Program-made: the position numbers and the translations under genes | Notes under the pieces: generated by a model | What the model was told of the DNA's origin: nothing | Seen by the model: only the letters and a program-made list of their open reading frames with translations | Database searches by the model: none | In this document: in pieces, positions 46,501 to 55,206 of the stretch | How the letters are laid out: each line of letters begins with the position of its first letter | How positions within the stretch are numbered: the first letter of the stretch is position 1 | NCBI RefSeq assembly: GCF_000365305.1 | Contig: NZ_CM001841.1 | Location: 1,347,190-1,411,189, forward strand | DNA length: 64,000 nucleotides | From: Dickeya dianthicola NCPPB 453 | Lineage (GTDB): Bacteria > Pseudomonadota > Gammaproteobacteria > Enterobacterales > Enterobacteriaceae | Direction of reading: 5' to 3'

Positions 46501-49016
46501 CAAAAACTCTAAATGAATTTATCAATGGACATTTTGAAAAACTTACTTTAATAATAAAATCACTTTCTTCATCTTATCAGGATATATTCAGTAACTCTGA
46601 TACAAATACACTAATGTTCAACTTGGTACAGGAAAAAATCAATATTTGGATTGAAAATTCTGAACAACTTTCAAAATGGGTTGCTTGGCAAAATAGGGTG
46701 TCATTGGCACGAGAATACGGGATTTATTCATTAGTATCCGATCTTAACCAAGGTGTCCTGCTGCCTGAAGATTTATTAGGGACTTTTGATAGGACTTACT
46801 TCGATTCTATTTTGTCATTGATGGTTAAAGATGAGCCAGAACTGGCTCGTTTTGATGGTGATTTGCATTCAAGAAGAATAGTAAACTTCGCAGAAATGGA
46901 TTTACGTAGAATCAAAGCAGCGAGTTTTGAAGTTGTAAGAGCTCATCACAAAGCAATTCCTTCTAAAGTTGGTGTAGGACCTGTTGGAGTGCTTCGCGCT
47001 GAAATGGCTCGTAAGCGTGGTCATATGGCTATTAGGCAGCTCATGATAAAAGCTGGTGCGGCTATTCAAGCCTTGAAACCAGTTATGATGATGAGTCCTC
47101 TCTCGGTTGCTCAATTTTTAGCGCCAGGCAAGCAGTCATTTGATTTACTGGTAATGGATGAAGCAAGTCAGATACAACCAGTAGATGCATTAGGAGCAAT
47201 TGCACGGAGTAAACAGATAGTCGTAGTCGGTGACGAGCGTCAGTTACCCCCTACCTCGTTCTTTGCAAAAATGACAGGATCCGCTGATGATCAAGATGAT
47301 GATGACTCAACCCAAGTTGCAGATATTGAGAGCATACTTGGGCTTTTCGTTGCCAGAGGACTGCCACAAAAAATGCTTCGCTGGCATTACAGAAGTCGTC
47401 ACCAATCGTTGATTGCTGTTTCAAACAGTCAGTTTTATGAAAACAAGCTCTATATTGTGCCCAGCCCATATACACAAGAGGCAGGAATGGGTTTGAGATT
47501 CCATCATGTTGAAGATGGCGTATTCGAATCTGGCAGCAATGTAATCGAAGCGAAACGTGTCGCAACAGCGATTCTCGAACATGCACGAAGCTATCCCAAT
47601 TTATCGTTGGGTGTAGCCACCTTCTCTGTTACGCAAAGAAGGCGCATACAGGATGAACTCGAAATACTTCGTAGACTAAACCCTGAGTTTGAGGATTTCT
47701 TCCATGCTCACCCAAGCGAACCATTCTTTGTGAAAAACCTTGAAAACATTCAAGGTGACGAACGAGACGTTATTATCATTTCAGTCGGATATGCCAGAGA
47801 CCCACACGGTTATATGGCAATGAGATTTGGTCCTCTTGGGTCTGAAGGGGGGGAAAGGCGTCTAAATGTTCTGATCAGTCGAGCGAAGAGGCGTTGTGAG
47901 GTTTATGCTTCTATCACGGAAGAGGATATCGTCCTCGAAAGAGCCAAAGGAAAAGGTGTATTCGCTTTTAAATTATTCCTTCAATACGCAAGGACAGGAC
48001 AACTGTCTGTGGCAGAACGCAGTGGCCGTTCAATGGATAGTGTATTTGAAGAACAAGTAGCAAATGCTTTGCAAAAAGAAGGCTACCAAGTTCACCCTCA
48101 GGTTGGTATTGCGGGATTCTTCATAGATTTAGCTATTGCCGATCCCGATATGCCGGGTCGCTATCTTATAGGTATTGAATGCGATGGTATGACCTACCAC
48201 TCTTCACGTTCTTCGAGAGAAAGGGATCGCTTACGTCAGGCTGTGCTTGAAGATCATGGCTGGATCATTCACAGGATTTGGAGTACGGACTGGTTCCAGC
48301 GTCCCGAAGAGCAACTTCAAAGAACCCTGTCAGCTATTCAGGCAGCCAAGAAGGAGCTTGAAAGTCGTTCTGAGACCTCTCTGTCACGTTCGAGAGCTGT
48401 GCCTGTTGAGATAGTTACTGTCGAACGAGAAGCGGTAACTGAAATTGGTTTAGAGAGTGTCGAAGATAGTCTCAACGATTCAGTTTCATATGTAGAGGCA
48501 ACTCCAGATGTAGACACGAGAGTTCAAATTCATGAAACCCCTATTGGAATACTCGCCAAAATAGTCGAGCAGATCGTGCATATTGAGGCTCCGATACATG
48601 TTAGCGAAGTTATCACTCGTGTTAGAACGGCTTGGGGTTTACAACGTGCTGGAGCTCGCATTGAAGCAGCAGTTAACAATGCCATTCGAATTGTTACAGA
48701 AAATGGCAAAATAACTTTAAAAGATGACTTTCTCACAGTTATTGATTCTGATATTAAAATCAGGAATCGACAAAACGTTTCATCGCAGACATTAAGGAAG
48801 CCAGAAAATATATCTTCTGATGAAATATCAGCAGGTATAATAGAAACCATTTCCAAGAGTTTTGGTGCCACTGCTGATGAGCTTATCATTGCAGTATCAA
48901 GAATGCTCGGATTCAAGTCTACAAGTTCACTATTAAGATCAAGTATAAATGATACGATTAGCTCATTGATTAGCTCTAAGAGAGTAAGGTTAGAAAATGG
49001 ACTTCTGACTTTGTAG
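43503..49016 (+). CDS. large DUF4011-type SF1 helicase with Vsr-like nuclease domain
   Basis: The 1837-residue protein starts with a DUF4011-like segment (KLEKARAELLDLTARNRLLN). It then has an SF1 (Upf1/AAA_11-AAA_12) helicase core: Walker A GPPGTGKS at 334-341, FVAEKMAALEVVKRRL, Walker B MDEASQ at 1218-1223, GDERQLPPTSFF, WHYRSRHQSLI, and NIQGDERDVIIIS. A long helical insert (~450-1130) lies between motifs I and II. Residues ~1510-1620 form a PD-(D/E)XK Vsr/DUF559-like nuclease (E1516, D1542, E1559-x-D1561). A DUF3320-like C-terminus follows. It probably acts on invading DNA or RNA. AT-rich; no partner gene remains because an IS481-family element begins 11 bp after the stop. Confidence 0.85.
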   Translation: MDEIEGSLYRSSNLTLSQKLEKARAELLDLTARNRLLNIPKSKNTKFLEIVNERSDILFKMLFEEGKSFTFLHGREDKKSDESEEDNEVDSGSKDVVFLEEIETNHTDTKLQTKLTPKTLQKKLLDLYYDSKTLEEEQGVNILFISLGTLKWIDPNNKENIRHAPLLLLPVELVRGKAGERFKIKVRDEDIISNLSLETFLSRVHQITLPDLNIDDEFSLTNYFLSIKQSISLKEGWDVLDNEVNLGLFSYAKFMMYTDLDPDNWPSESKITDQETIKCLLETGFSASEELISDDIIIDKVIPPGQMLHILDSDSSQTLAIHEVRNGKSLVIQGPPGTGKSQTIANIIASAVADGKKVLFVAEKMAALEVVKRRLDQAGVGDTCIELHSNKTNKRAFLEELKRVWELGSPRGEFPDTLISNLTESRDILNAHPKRIHKIFRPSGLTPYEVMAQLIRLRRSGHNPNDYSLEGFELWTNDDFEKRHSLIKELIERISDIGTPDLHSWNGIHRTEILPSEVERLVAALDNLGADFENTIQECSNISKAISDDFSIRAVHDLQELIRIAELINLAPGLSPDSLTSTVWDSSQENIKSLINEGVLYQKLFNEVAKKIYPEKFHTEITNLVDGYRELPRDFNIKAFSATYKLKSLTRKLLKEASRLQQELGSRIGFANINEIECLIELGESIAIAPNVSPEAFIATVWEGGIDKASNLVSDIKQLSILKQQVNSSFNEKAWETDVENARNCLKDKAGIFKILNSEWRRSKKLSLSLLRDNSLTVPQQIEKLDILLKAKKLKNSIFTLSDFGQSAFGSDWRGEDSDSDLLKSLVEWMRTLRGINSEARLIASRLVNKDDLIYQVSQIKKLTDEVLSESRVLWDSFGSSPEDYFDSCYSVKSVPLEFLKDKSDSLSAIDSTYNEVFVNSESLVPDRIELVSLLISAQTKFKVIHSYDEIGKSVFSPLWFKDKSDWSELIEAYSWIEANPNLRVLAAKIEDKEGLVNKSKTLNEFINGHFEKLTLIIKSLSSSYQDIFSNSDTNTLMFNLVQEKINIWIENSEQLSKWVAWQNRVSLAREYGIYSLVSDLNQGVLLPEDLLGTFDRTYFDSILSLMVKDEPELARFDGDLHSRRIVNFAEMDLRRIKAASFEVVRAHHKAIPSKVGVGPVGVLRAEMARKRGHMAIRQLMIKAGAAIQALKPVMMMSPLSVAQFLAPGKQSFDLLVMDEASQIQPVDALGAIARSKQIVVVGDERQLPPTSFFAKMTGSADDQDDDDSTQVADIESILGLFVARGLPQKMLRWHYRSRHQSLIAVSNSQFYENKLYIVPSPYTQEAGMGLRFHHVEDGVFESGSNVIEAKRVATAILEHARSYPNLSLGVATFSVTQRRRIQDELEILRRLNPEFEDFFHAHPSEPFFVKNLENIQGDERDVIIISVGYARDPHGYMAMRFGPLGSEGGERRLNVLISRAKRRCEVYASITEEDIVLERAKGKGVFAFKLFLQYARTGQLSVAERSGRSMDSVFEEQVANALQKEGYQVHPQVGIAGFFIDLAIADPDMPGRYLIGIECDGMTYHSSRSSRERDRLRQAVLEDHGWIIHRIWSTDWFQRPEEQLQRTLSAIQAAKKELESRSETSLSRSRAVPVEIVTVEREAVTEIGLESVEDSLNDSVSYVEATPDVDTRVQIHETPIGILAKIVEQIVHIEAPIHVSEVITRVRTAWGLQRAGARIEAAVNNAIRIVTENGKITLKDDFLTVIDSDIKIRNRQNVSSQTLRKPENISSDEISAGIIETISKSFGATADELIIAVSRMLGFKSTSSLLRSSINDTISSLISSKRVRLENGLLTL

Positions 49017-49027
49017 ATAAAATTATT

Positions 49028-50053
49028 TGTGTGATTCATAGACATCGTTTCACTACAATGGCACGTTATGGACAGAGAGATTCAACAGCGACTGCTGTGG
49101 GTTAAACTCTATGAAACGTCTGGTGATGCGGGGCTTGTATGCCGCCGTTGTGGTATTTCTCGTCCTACGCTACGCAAATGGTGGCACAGATATCTGGTAC
49201 AGGGGATTGTGAGTCTTGAAAACCATAGCCGTCGCCCTAAACGCTCACCAGCGACTAAAACTGGCCCAAATGAAGTTGCCCTGATTCTGGAATTACGCAC
49301 GCTTCGGAATTTGGGGGCAAGGCGGATTCAGAGCGAGTTAAAACGGCTTCGTTCCCTCTCCCTCTCTCTGGCTATGGCGACTATCTATAAAATTCTTTGC
49401 CGATATCAGGTTAAACCCGTTGTTAAATTTCGACGAAAAGCAGACTTCATTCGCTATGAACGCCCCGTTCCCGGTGATCGTGTTCAGATGGATACCTGCA
49501 AGATTGGTCCCGGCTTATATCAGTACATCTCTGTAGATGACTGTACCCGCTACAGAGTATTAAGGCTTTATTCACGCCGTACGGCTGCCAATACACTGGA
49601 TTTTATTGATGGTGTTATTGAAGAAATGCCTTTCCCGATACAACGTATTCAGACGGATCGGGGAAGAGAGTTTTTTGCTGTTAAAGTGCAGGAAAAGTTA
49701 AAAAAGTACGGTATCAAGTTCCGCCCAAACAAACCCGTGTCTCCCCATCTTAATGGCAAAGCTGAGCCTTCCCAAAAGACAGACAAGGCCGAGTTTTACG
49801 CAACTGTGGACCTCACAGCCACTGGCCTGAAAAATCTACTGGCAGAATGGCAACACGACTATAACTGGGAACGCCCTCATAGTGCTCACCACGGTAAAAC
49901 CCCGATGGAGCGCTACTTCGAACTCGCTGAGCAGACACGGTTCTCTGATGCAGTTCATGCGAACTATCATCCCGATGAAGAGCATATACAGGAACAGAAT
50001 TACAAGCTTGAACTCGAACTGAGAAAATTGAAACGATGTCTATGAAGCACACA
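49028..50053 (+). mobile_element. IS481-family insertion sequence
   Basis: Terminal inverted repeats TGTGTGATTCATAGACATCG (left) and TGTGTGCTTCATAGACATCG (right, reverse strand) continue with TTTCA, ~25 bp with one mismatch. The ~1026-bp element carries one transposase gene. No target-site duplication is evident, so one flank may have been rearranged. Confidence 0.88.
49068..50045 (+). CDS. IS481-family transposase
   Basis: The 325-residue transposase has an N-terminal helix-turn-helix (LVCRRCGISRPTLRKWWHRY) and an rve-type DDE integrase core: Asp in DRVQMDTCKIG, Asp in IQTDRGREFF, and PHLNGKAEPSQKTDKAEF, where the catalytic Glu is expected (here A-E-P instead of the common V-E-R). It ends inside the right inverted repeat. 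The frame is intact, so the element may still move, unless the change near the catalytic Glu matters. Confidence 0.9.
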   Translation: MDREIQQRLLWVKLYETSGDAGLVCRRCGISRPTLRKWWHRYLVQGIVSLENHSRRPKRSPATKTGPNEVALILELRTLRNLGARRIQSELKRLRSLSLSLAMATIYKILCRYQVKPVVKFRRKADFIRYERPVPGDRVQMDTCKIGPGLYQYISVDDCTRYRVLRLYSRRTAANTLDFIDGVIEEMPFPIQRIQTDRGREFFAVKVQEKLKKYGIKFRPNKPVSPHLNGKAEPSQKTDKAEFYATVDLTATGLKNLLAEWQHDYNWERPHSAHHGKTPMERYFELAEQTRFSDAVHANYHPDEEHIQEQNYKLELELRKLKRCL

Positions 50054-50059
50054 GTTAAG

Positions 50060-50455
50060 CACTACAGCTTTATTTCACGCCCGCTAAACTGCCGATTCAG
50101 TAAGTTTGGCAATGAAGGACTGCTGTCTTCGTTTACCTGGTGGAGATGCTTAAAGGGAGTGACGCCTTGTCAACCCGCATTCCTGCATCAGTCGTCGCGC
50201 CAGCCACCGGCCGGTATCAACTCCACTCTGACGCAGCATTTGGCTCAGCGTTCGACTGCCTTCAGCACCACGACTGAGAGCATGGAATGTCATACCCGAC
50301 TTCGCAACTCAATTCTTTGCACAAACGGACCGCTTCAGCTGTGCGTAAAAACGCGACGGTAAACAACGAATAAATGACAAAGAACCAAAGCAGGCTACTT
50401 TGCTTTCAGCTGGGTGATTTCGCGCGCTAGCTTGCCGGGGACTTCGCTAAGACAG
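50060..50455 (-). pseudogene. IS3-family transposase remnant
   Basis: On the minus strand GMTFHALSRGAEGSRTLSQM followed by LRQSGVDTGRWLARRLMQEC and GLTRRHSL matches the start of an IS3-family OrfB (HTH_21 segment), followed by a stop and scattered further similarity. KLAREITQLKAK near 50400-50440 resembles the OrfA coiled-coil tail. The piece is short, frameshifted and abuts the IS481-family element, so it is a dead remnant. Confidence 0.65.
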
Positions 50456-50461
50456 TCCCGT

Positions 50462-51034
50462 TCAGGCACTTAAGTTCAAACGCATCACGTTATCGGCTAG
50501 TGTTCTGGCATGGTCTTCAGCTTTTCTTTTCATTTCCTGTATGATGCTTTCATCCTGGCCTGGAAGAAACATCAATCCCCCGCTGTACACCATCCCGCCC
50601 CAGTGCATGCCGCAGTACCAGGCAAGGTTTTTAAGGAAAGGCAAAAAATCTTCAACCGGATAGCGCTGTTCGCCATCATACCGGTAGTCAGCTTCTGCCC
50701 CACCGGTAGTAAACGAAACCAGCAGCGTTTTATCTTTCAGGTAGGTGCCGGTTGAACCATAGGCAAAGCCGTGTGCAAACACGTCATCAATATATTTCTT
50801 CATCAACGCAGGCAGCCCATACCAGAACATTGGAAACTGGAACACGATAATGTCTGCTTTTTTCAGGCGTTCCTGCTCCAGACCGATATCAAATTCATAG
50901 TGATGATGCGCCCTGTCCAGACGCAAAGTATTAGCCTCTGGTAAAAGATGAGTCAGGCATTCAAGAATGATTCGGTTCGAAAACGACTCTTCATCCATAT
51001 TCGGATGTCCTGATACAATTAACACTTCTTTCAT
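50462..51034 (-). CDS. NAD(P)H-dependent quinone reductase, flavodoxin-like
   Basis: The 190-residue FMN/FAD-binding protein has the flavodoxin-like-2 fold: KEVLIVSGHPNMDEESFSN, IIVFQFPMFWYGLPALMKKY, and GTYLKDKTLLVSFTTGGAEA. It resembles the KefG/MdaB/YwrO group, which reduces quinones by two electrons and lowers redox-cycling stress. ATG 51034 with AAGGA eight bases upstream is chosen over the longer frame from 51127. It is 140 bp downstream of the truncated tannase on the same strand. Confidence 0.85.
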   Translation of the reverse strand: MKEVLIVSGHPNMDEESFSNRIILECLTHLLPEANTLRLDRAHHHYEFDIGLEQERLKKADIIVFQFPMFWYGLPALMKKYIDDVFAHGFAYGSTGTYLKDKTLLVSFTTGGAEADYRYDGEQRYPVEDFLPFLKNLAWYCGMHWGGMVYSGGLMFLPGQDESIIQEMKRKAEDHARTLADNVMRLNLSA

Positions 51035-51174
51035 TACGAGATCCTTAGCATTATCAGACTGTAAAAGCTTAATGCGCCGACACAGGGGCCTGACTGCCGT
51101 CAGGCCATTTGTTTTCATCTGGCCCAAATATGACGCACCGGCCAGACATCTTTACGGGATCAGTCGGTCACCTT

Positions 51175-52278
51175 TTATCGGCATTCAAAACTTTCCGCTT
51201 TGTTACTGTCGCCGCCTTTAAACATCGCCACTTTCGGATAGGCGCATACGGGCTGAGTTTTTCCAGCAAAGACTTTTGAGCCTTTTGCCAGCATGAAATC
51301 TGGCACCTCGCCTTTCTCCCGCCAGTTCTCAAGCGTGGTCAGTGGGTCAAAGTCATCGAGCGCGTTTCCGCCCGAACAGTGGGCAAGGCCCGGCACAGTA
51401 AACAAACGGGCAAACTCCTGTGCATTGCCCATAAACCGATCCATGTCCTGGTACCAGTCACGCTGGTCGAAGGCCGAGAAAAACGGATCGGCGGTGCCTT
51501 CAAAAATCACCATCCGGCCACCGTTTGCCCGGAATGTGCTCAGAACCGGGCTGTCAGCATCAGTCAGGCCGCGCGTGTTCAGCGTTTTAGCCACGTCCGT
51601 GTCAAAATTAAACGTCGACAGTTCCGCAATAGCGGGCTGGGAAAAGTATTGGATGAGGAAAGGCACCATGAGGGTGGCATTCATGGATGAAGATGTGGCA
51701 AAGTCCTTGCCGAACCATGATTCGTACCATTCCGGGTCCGTCAGCGACGAATGATAAGGGAATGCTGAATACAGCGCCTCACCACGACTGTTTCTGGCCC
51801 CCGAAAAAATGGTTTTGACCAGCTCAACCTTCTCTTTTCCCAGCTCTTTCTCAACCATTTCAGGCCTGAAATCACACTGCTCCCAGGCATTGATTATGCC
51901 GTCTTTGAGACCGTCCTTTGCGTCACACTGCTTCAGTATGCCCATTTGCAGGACAGCTAAATCCCGCGCATTGATCAAACTCGTGCTCTTATCTGCTGGC
52001 GTGGAGATGACAAGTGCCCGCTGGACGTAAGATGAGTTTATCGAGGCGCGTGAGAGGCGGAAGGCGGCGTTACCGGCCACCACACCGTCAAATTCGTTGG
52101 GATAACGCTGTGCGGCAATCATGGCTTCACGCCCCCCGTTGGAACAGCCCATGAAATAGCTGTGTCTGGGGTTTTTCTGGTAAAGCGCGTTTATCAACGT
52201 TTTTGCCTGCTGAGTCACTTTGCCTATAGCCGTGTAGGCGTAATCAAGCCGCGCCTGCTGATCGCCGGCAACCCTCAT
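51175..52278 (-). pseudogene. tannase/feruloyl esterase family, N-terminally truncated
   Basis: The 367-codon frame matches the C-terminal two thirds of the tannase family. The nucleophile is in YFMGCSNGGREAM and the paired cysteine and histidine in VPGLAHCSGG, the CS-D-HC arrangement. Full-length members have about 520-580 residues, a signal peptide and an N-terminal region not seen here. The frame opens within conserved sequence (QARLDYAYTAIGKVT) next to a TetR fragment on the other strand, so a deletion probably removed the 5' end. It would have hydrolysed plant phenolic esters. Confidence 0.75.
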
Positions 52279-52283
52279 ACCGG

Positions 52284-52472
52284 CCCATACTCACCACGTG
52301 GTCTGAAACGGTGCGAAAGAGTCTGGAGCGTCTGTTTACGCCTGAGAAAGCCCGCGCTTTCGACGTCTGCCTGGAGGGGATTTTGCTGCAGAATTTTCTT
52401 AACTCTACCGGCGGACTGTCGTCCGGCGAGATCGTAACCCTTCTCAAGAGCATATTCCTCGGCAGCGTATGA
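52284..52472 (+). pseudogene. C-terminal remnant, probably TetR-family regulator
   Basis: A frame ending TGA 52470-52472 reads SETVRKSLERLFTPEKARAF, then EGILLQNFLNSTGG and LLKSIFLGSV, helical in character and similar to the effector-domain tail of TetR regulators. No start or DNA-binding domain is present; the left break coincides with the tannase 5' break. A TetR-tannase-reductase unit may once have existed here. The 52473-53115 stretch holds no gene I can support. Confidence 0.45.
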
Positions 52473-53115
52473 ATATGCCGCCAGCCTTCGTATCAGCTAC
52501 ACAAATTTATATGAGACTGAAGAAGGAGTTACATCAAAATAGGTACACTATTCATAGAGGCGTGAGATCAGTATAAAGCTGAGCCAGAAAATTTGTGAGA
52601 TATGCTTCCGGGCTATGCCGTTCTTCATTATCAGGACAGCAACAAATGTAACGCGTATTGCCTCGGGGGAATAATCGAGGTTCAGCGTCGAGCAAGATTC
52701 GCGAGCCATCACCCAGCGTGTACGATGTGATTGCGCCATGCGGACTGTGATGTCAGGTGCTCCAGCCGAGCAGTGAACCGACGGGGATCCACGCTGCTTT
52801 CTGTAGCACTTGGCGGCGTCCGGCATTATGGGAATTGTGGGTTAACGCCGCCAGCGTCGCCGTTTTCCGTGCATCAGTTTCACGCAATGGGGTATAGCGC
52901 TAATTAAAAATCTTTGGCAACGATTTTCCTTGCCAAATTTACCCACTTGACTGGAATTACTCTTGCCACTAACTGGTTAATAGTTAAGATAAAATGAATT
53001 ACCCTCCTGTCAGAGCCATCAAAATGATCAGCAATAATCTCAGGTTATATAAAGCAGGTTTGAGCGCACTGGTCGTACGTGACAGTCGTTACTATTTGTG
53101 TCGCTAATAAGTGAA

Positions 53116-53502
53116 TTAAATATTGGAAAGCTTCTGAATGAAGTTAACATCAAAGTAATCTCTCCACGCGATGATGTGATCACCGTCAAGCTCGAGGATA
53201 CCCATCATTTTTGCTGCTCCAATCTCGCTGCCATCAGCGCGTTCGAATCTATCAAGTCTCTCGGTGAGCACTTTGTTGCCGTTTGCAGCGATAGCAAGCA
53301 TTTCAATACGAACCGTAGCTATGCCCACAGTCCTCTTGAGTTCATCAGTCAGCGCGAAAGCTTCATCGATGCCGGTAGTGATGGCAACCCCTTCGTTAAC
53401 CCAAACAGTGCGGGGTGTGAACCACTGCTGTATGGCAACTTTACCTTGATCCTCAGGAAAAGCAGCGAAAAAGGCGGTCACATTTTCAATCGGTGTTGGC
53501 AT
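53116..53502 (-). CDS. limonene-epoxide-hydrolase-like NTF2 protein
   Basis: The 128-residue cone-fold protein keeps the residues of limonene-1,2-epoxide hydrolases: Asn in VWVNEG, Arg and Asp in LTERLDRFE, and the catalytic Asp in IIAWRDYFD. It may hydrolyse a small epoxide or bind a related ligand. The Tyr usual two residues before that Asn is Trp here. It is the last gene of a minus-strand set with a GST and an SDR, spaced 64 bp from the GST. Confidence 0.75.
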   Translation of the reverse strand: MPTPIENVTAFFAAFPEDQGKVAIQQWFTPRTVWVNEGVAITTGIDEAFALTDELKRTVGIATVRIEMLAIAANGNKVLTERLDRFERADGSEIGAAKMMGILELDGDHIIAWRDYFDVNFIQKLSNI

Positions 53503-53566
53503 GGTGTTTCCTTCCAGTTGAGCACAAAGCTATTGATCGATGTTTTGTAAACATAATGGGAATGCT

Positions 53567-54250
53567 TTAAAGAATTGAGTTTGAGAGTATTGCTCTTTGC
53601 TTAACAAGGTGTTGCCTGAATCTGTCTGCGTAATCCTCTGATACAGCGGATATGACACTTGGCCTGTGTGCCAGGAAATCCCGCCACGCTGATACGCGTG
53701 GAAGATTGTCGAAGATAGGCTGCGAAACGACCGGCCGCAGCAGGTCGAAGTAACGAAAGACAGGGGCAAATACTGCATCGACCATACTGAACGCCACGCC
53801 TGAAAAATAGGGTCCTTCCCCAAGATGGCTCTCAAGGCGCTGCAACTTTTCACGAAAGGCGGCTTGCTTATCATCAGCAACCGTGGATTCTTTGGCGTTC
53901 AGAAATTGCCAGGCATCGGAGAGCGCCGTTACACCAAACTCTACCCAGGCGCGCTGCTGCGCGCGGGAGAGGGCATCGTTGGGATAAAGACTGACTCCAT
54001 GCTGCGTTTCGTTGAGATACTCGCAAATGGCCGAGCTCTCGAACAGGATCACGTCAGCACTATCCGGCAGTTCCACCTTGAGCAAGGGGACTTTGCCCGT
54101 CGGCGAAAGCGCCATAAACCAGTCTGGTTTGTTAGCCAGATCGACGTCGATCCTTTCAAAGGGCACATTCTTTTCCAGTAGCACAATTGCCGCTCGCTGA
54201 ACGAACGGGCATAACGGATGACTGATAAGCGTAAGTTTAACGTTCGGCAT
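53567..54250 (-). CDS. glutathione S-transferase
   Basis: The 227-residue protein has an N-terminal thioredoxin-like domain (KLTLISHPLCPFVQRAAIVL, with Cys near residue 14 as in omega/beta-like forms, SPTGKVPLLKVE, and the glutathione-binding FESSAICEYL). A helical C-terminal domain with FSMVDAVFAPVFR follows. It would conjugate or reduce electrophiles. ATG 54250 with GGAGAG upstream replaces the longer frame from 54346, which overlaps the SDR gene. It lies 37 bp after the SDR gene in the same operon. Confidence 0.85.
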   Translation of the reverse strand: MPNVKLTLISHPLCPFVQRAAIVLLEKNVPFERIDVDLANKPDWFMALSPTGKVPLLKVELPDSADVILFESSAICEYLNETQHGVSLYPNDALSRAQQRAWVEFGVTALSDAWQFLNAKESTVADDKQAAFREKLQRLESHLGEGPYFSGVAFSMVDAVFAPVFRYFDLLRPVVSQPIFDNLPRVSAWRDFLAHRPSVISAVSEDYADRFRQHLVKQRAILSNSIL

Positions 54251-54287
54251 GATGCTCTCCGGATAGATGGAATGAATGCGTTCGGGT

Positions 54288-55046
54288 TTACAGCAACTGG
54301 CCGCCAGAAATGTCAAAGGTCGTCCCGTTAGCCCATGCCATGTCATCAGACAGGATGGCGGCTACCGCTCCACCCACATCGTCCGGTAAACCGACACGGC
54401 CCAGCGCGATCCCCTGAGCAACCCAGGCGTTCACCTCCTGATTGTCGCGTACCGCCCCACCGCCAAAATCGGTTGCGATGGCGCCGGGGGCAATCGCATT
54501 TACCCTGATCTGGCGCGCACCAAGTTCTACCGCCATGTAACGGGTCAGAACCTCTACTGCGGCCTTCACCGCCGCATAAATGCTGTATCCCGGTAAAGTA
54601 AAGCGCACAAAGCCGGACGAAACGTTCAGGATACGACCGCCGTCTTCCACCAGCGGTAACAGCTTTTGAGTCAGAAAAATCGGCCCCTGAAGGTGCGTGC
54701 TGACCAGTGAGGTAAACTGGTCCTCGGTCGCATCAACAAAGTTTGAGAAGAGGCCGTTACCGGCATTGTTAACGAGAAAATCGAAGTGTTCGCGGCCGAA
54801 GTCAGTCCTCAGCGTTTCAGTCACGGCGTTAGAAAAAGCCTGATAACTGGCGGTATCGGTAATGTCCAGCGGCAGCATCGCGGCCTTGCCACCCAGAGCC
54901 TCGATCTCTTGTTTCAGCGCCTGAGCTTCTGCAGCGCCGCTGCGATAGGTGCCGATGATGTGTATGCCACGTTTGGCGAGGTGAAGCGCCATATTGCGGC
55001 CAAGGCCACGGCTGGCGCCAGTGATAAGTGCAATCTTGTTGGTCAT
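54288..55046 (-). CDS. short-chain dehydrogenase/reductase
   Basis: The 252-residue classical SDR has the cofactor motif ITGASRGLGRNMAL, NNAGNGL, the catalytic Ser in NVSSGFVRF and Tyr-Lys in YSIYAAVKAAV, and ends DISGGQLL. The TYRSG after the first strand suggests NADPH. It heads an operon SDR-GST-epoxide-hydrolase-like and is divergent from an AraC regulator 160 bp away, which is its likely activator. The substrate is unknown; the partners point to aldehyde, ketone or epoxide detoxification. Confidence 0.88.
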   Translation of the reverse strand: MTNKIALITGASRGLGRNMALHLAKRGIHIIGTYRSGAAEAQALKQEIEALGGKAAMLPLDITDTASYQAFSNAVTETLRTDFGREHFDFLVNNAGNGLFSNFVDATEDQFTSLVSTHLQGPIFLTQKLLPLVEDGGRILNVSSGFVRFTLPGYSIYAAVKAAVEVLTRYMAVELGARQIRVNAIAPGAIATDFGGGAVRDNQEVNAWVAQGIALGRVGLPDDVGGAVAAILSDDMAWANGTTFDISGGQLL

Positions 55047-55206
55047 GGGCTGTCTCTTTCAGGTTATTAGGCGCACCTTTCGGTGCTTGTTTGACCTGCC
55101 CATATTAGGCAATGAACGATTTATAACCTACGCCTGATAAGCTCAATCTATTGCCTGATTGTATCAATCGCTTTGCGAACTCCTGGAACATGGGTATAGT
55201 CAATCC

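Noticed and set aside
52548..52826. 92-codon minus-strand ORF
   Set aside because: No recognisable motif or ribosome-binding site, lying in a region of remnants; not supported as a gene.
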